A DNA stretch of 14,703 nucleotides from Gammaproteobacteria bacterium (GTDB lineage Bacteria; Pseudomonadota; Gammaproteobacteria; S012-40). The position numbers and the translations under genes are program-made. The DNA is taken from positions 1-14,703 of the forward strand of contig JAOTSL010000045.1 of the NCBI GenBank assembly GCA_029864945.1, written 5' to 3'. Under the pieces are notes generated by a model. The model was not told where the DNA came from. It worked only from the letters and a program-made list of their open reading frames with translations, and ran no database searches. This document shows, one piece after another, positions 14,074 through 14,703 of the stretch (positions are counted from its first letter, which is position 1; every line of letters starts with the position of its first letter).

Positions 14074-14286
14074 ATGGAAGCAATGGATATGGTCGAGTCC
14101 GGCGGCATGGACTGGATGAAAATAATATCCGCCCTATTTCTGGTAGCGATGCTGGTTTATTTAATACCGCGCGCAAAACAAATGATGGAAATAAGTGCAC
14201 AGGCAGAAAACAAGGATTGGATGGGGGCAATAATCCCACTCATAGCAGTCGTAGGCTTTGTTGTCTTTTTAGTGTCGATGGTTTAA
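14074..14286 (+). CDS. Hypothetical 70-aa two-helix membrane protein
   Basis: I do not recognise this protein. It begins MEAMDMVESGGMDWMK and has two hydrophobic segments, about 17-32 (IISALFLVAMLVYLIP) and about 51-70 (GAIIPLIAVVGFVVFLVSMV). They are joined by a charged loop with RAKQMMEISAQAENKDWM. AGGAG six bases before ATG 14074 shows that it is probably translated. It starts only 26 nt after the strong terminator at 14018-14047, and no convincing promoter fits in that gap, so expression may depend on read-through from yccA. Its 3' end is followed directly by repeat element B. Confidence 0.8.
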   Translation: MEAMDMVESGGMDWMKIISALFLVAMLVYLIPRAKQMMEISAQAENKDWMGAIIPLIAVVGFVVFLVSMV

Positions 14287-14301
14287 AAGTAGATTGCTTA
14301 C

Positions 14302-14442
14302 GTGACAGCTCAGCACGTTTAGATTTTGTTTCAGAAAGTATTATTTTTTGCACACAAGAAGGAAGCATATAATCATATGTGACCGACTGAGCACAAAAAA
14401 TAATACTTTCTGGGACAAAAGATGAATGCGATGAGTAGTTAC
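14302..14442 (+). repeat. Quasi-palindromic repeat element, copy B (full length, 141 nt)
   Basis: It aligns with copy A (minus strand of 3396-3535) over its whole length with one 1-nt gap: about 26/33 at the left end, 28/31 across the central AGCATATAA...GTGACCGAnTGAGCAC stretch, and 26/34 at the right end. Its inner stem is a perfect 19-bp inverted repeat (14332-14350 with 14394-14412), whose sequence is unlike the inner stem of copy A. The element lies between the convergent small membrane protein and cysM, and its right end contains the cysM stop codon (14439-14441). No gene is inside. No separate terminator is seen between the two genes, so the long hairpin may serve that role in both directions. 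Confidence 0.85.
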
Positions 14443-14703
14443 GCGGGAAATACACCTGTAGATAAGTACCTATCCCCTCGATCACAAATTATCGAAACAA
14501 TTGTCGCATTTTCAACTTGTTTTGATAGCTGCAATGCAGCAGCAACAGCACCACCAGAAGATATACCACAAAATATCCCTTCTTTGGCAGCCAGTAATCG
14601 TGTTGTATCTTCTGCATCTTGCTGAGTAACATCCAACGTTTGGTCAACTCTTGCTGCCTCAAATATTTTAGGCAAATATTCTTTGGGCCACCGACGAATA
14701 CCG
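14439..14703 (-). CDS. cysM: Cysteine synthase B (O-acetylserine sulfhydrylase), C-terminal part
   Basis: This is the 3' end of a gene that continues beyond the right edge; 87 complete codons are visible. CysM is a PLP enzyme that forms cysteine from O-acetylserine and sulfide or thiosulfate. The visible part reads GIRRWPKEYLPKIFEAARVD, then AEDTTRLLAAKEGIFCGISSGGAVAAAL with the family SSGGA loop, and ends IICDRGDRYLSTGVFPA. The IPGIRRWP...YLP segment distinguishes CysM from CysK. The protein ends soon after STGVF, shorter than E. coli CysM, which has a further tail of about 13 residues. Its stop TAA lies inside repeat element B. The in-frame TTG at 14675 is internal, not a start. Confidence 0.93.
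   Translation of the reverse strand, partial: GIRRWPKEYLPKIFEAARVDQTLDVTQQDAEDTTRLLAAKEGIFCGISSGGAVAAALQLSKQVENATIVSIICDRGDRYLSTGVFPA

Noticed and set aside
13938..14372. 144-aa plus-strand frame crossing the yccA end, terminator, small membrane gene and repeat B
   Set aside because: It runs through an intrinsic terminator and another frame with a good ribosome site, and shows no domain features.

Overview
The window is a chromosomal segment of a gammaproteobacterium. Base composition is moderate to AT-rich, especially between genes. The gene order miaA-hfq-hflX-hflK-hflC-yjeT-like-hisZ-purA-(tRNA-Leu)-rnr-rlmB is the classic hfq superoperon neighbourhood. A separate hisZ, absent from enteric bacteria, and a GacA/UvrY-type regulator point to a Pseudomonas- or marine-type gammaproteobacterium rather than an enteric one. 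The exact genus cannot be read from the sequence.

Layout, left to right. Positions 1-535: 5' part of rlmB (minus), interrupted by an in-frame TGA where the family has Trp. Positions 489-3056: rnr (minus, TTG start). Positions 3210-3296: tRNA-Leu(CAG) (plus). Positions 3297-3595: gene-free, with a 140-nt quasi-palindromic repeat and a two-way terminator. Positions 3596-8626: minus-strand run purA, hisZ, a DUF2065/YjeT-like membrane protein, hflC and hflK, with a strong terminator after hflC. Positions 8813-11662: hflX, hfq and miaA (minus). Positions 11848-12477: a GacA/UvrY-like response regulator with a degenerate receiver (minus). Positions 12846-12935: tRNA-Ser(TGA) (minus). Positions 13316-13984: a YccA/Bax-inhibitor-1 membrane protein (plus). 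Positions 14074-14286: a 70-aa two-helix membrane protein (plus). Positions 14439-14703: the 3' end of cysM (minus, entering from the right edge).

Functional themes are RNA handling (RlmB, RNase R, MiaA, Hfq, HflX, two tRNAs), membrane protease control (HflK/HflC, and YccA, whose E. coli relative is an FtsH substrate), and purine, histidine and cysteine biosynthesis. mutL, the usual gene upstream of miaA, is not there; the conserved block ends at the response regulator.

The least expected structure is a family of dispersed imperfect inverted repeats. Two full copies (3396-3535 and 14302-14442; 140 and 141 nt) share conserved ends and a conserved central loop, but have different stem sequences that still pair. 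A third, shortened copy (11780-11850; 71 nt) keeps both ends and lacks the middle. The ends of two copies coincide, at the same aligned position, with the stop codons of cysM and the response regulator. The other main oddities are the nonsense codon in rlmB and the replaced phospho-acceptor (Asp to Glu) in the response regulator.
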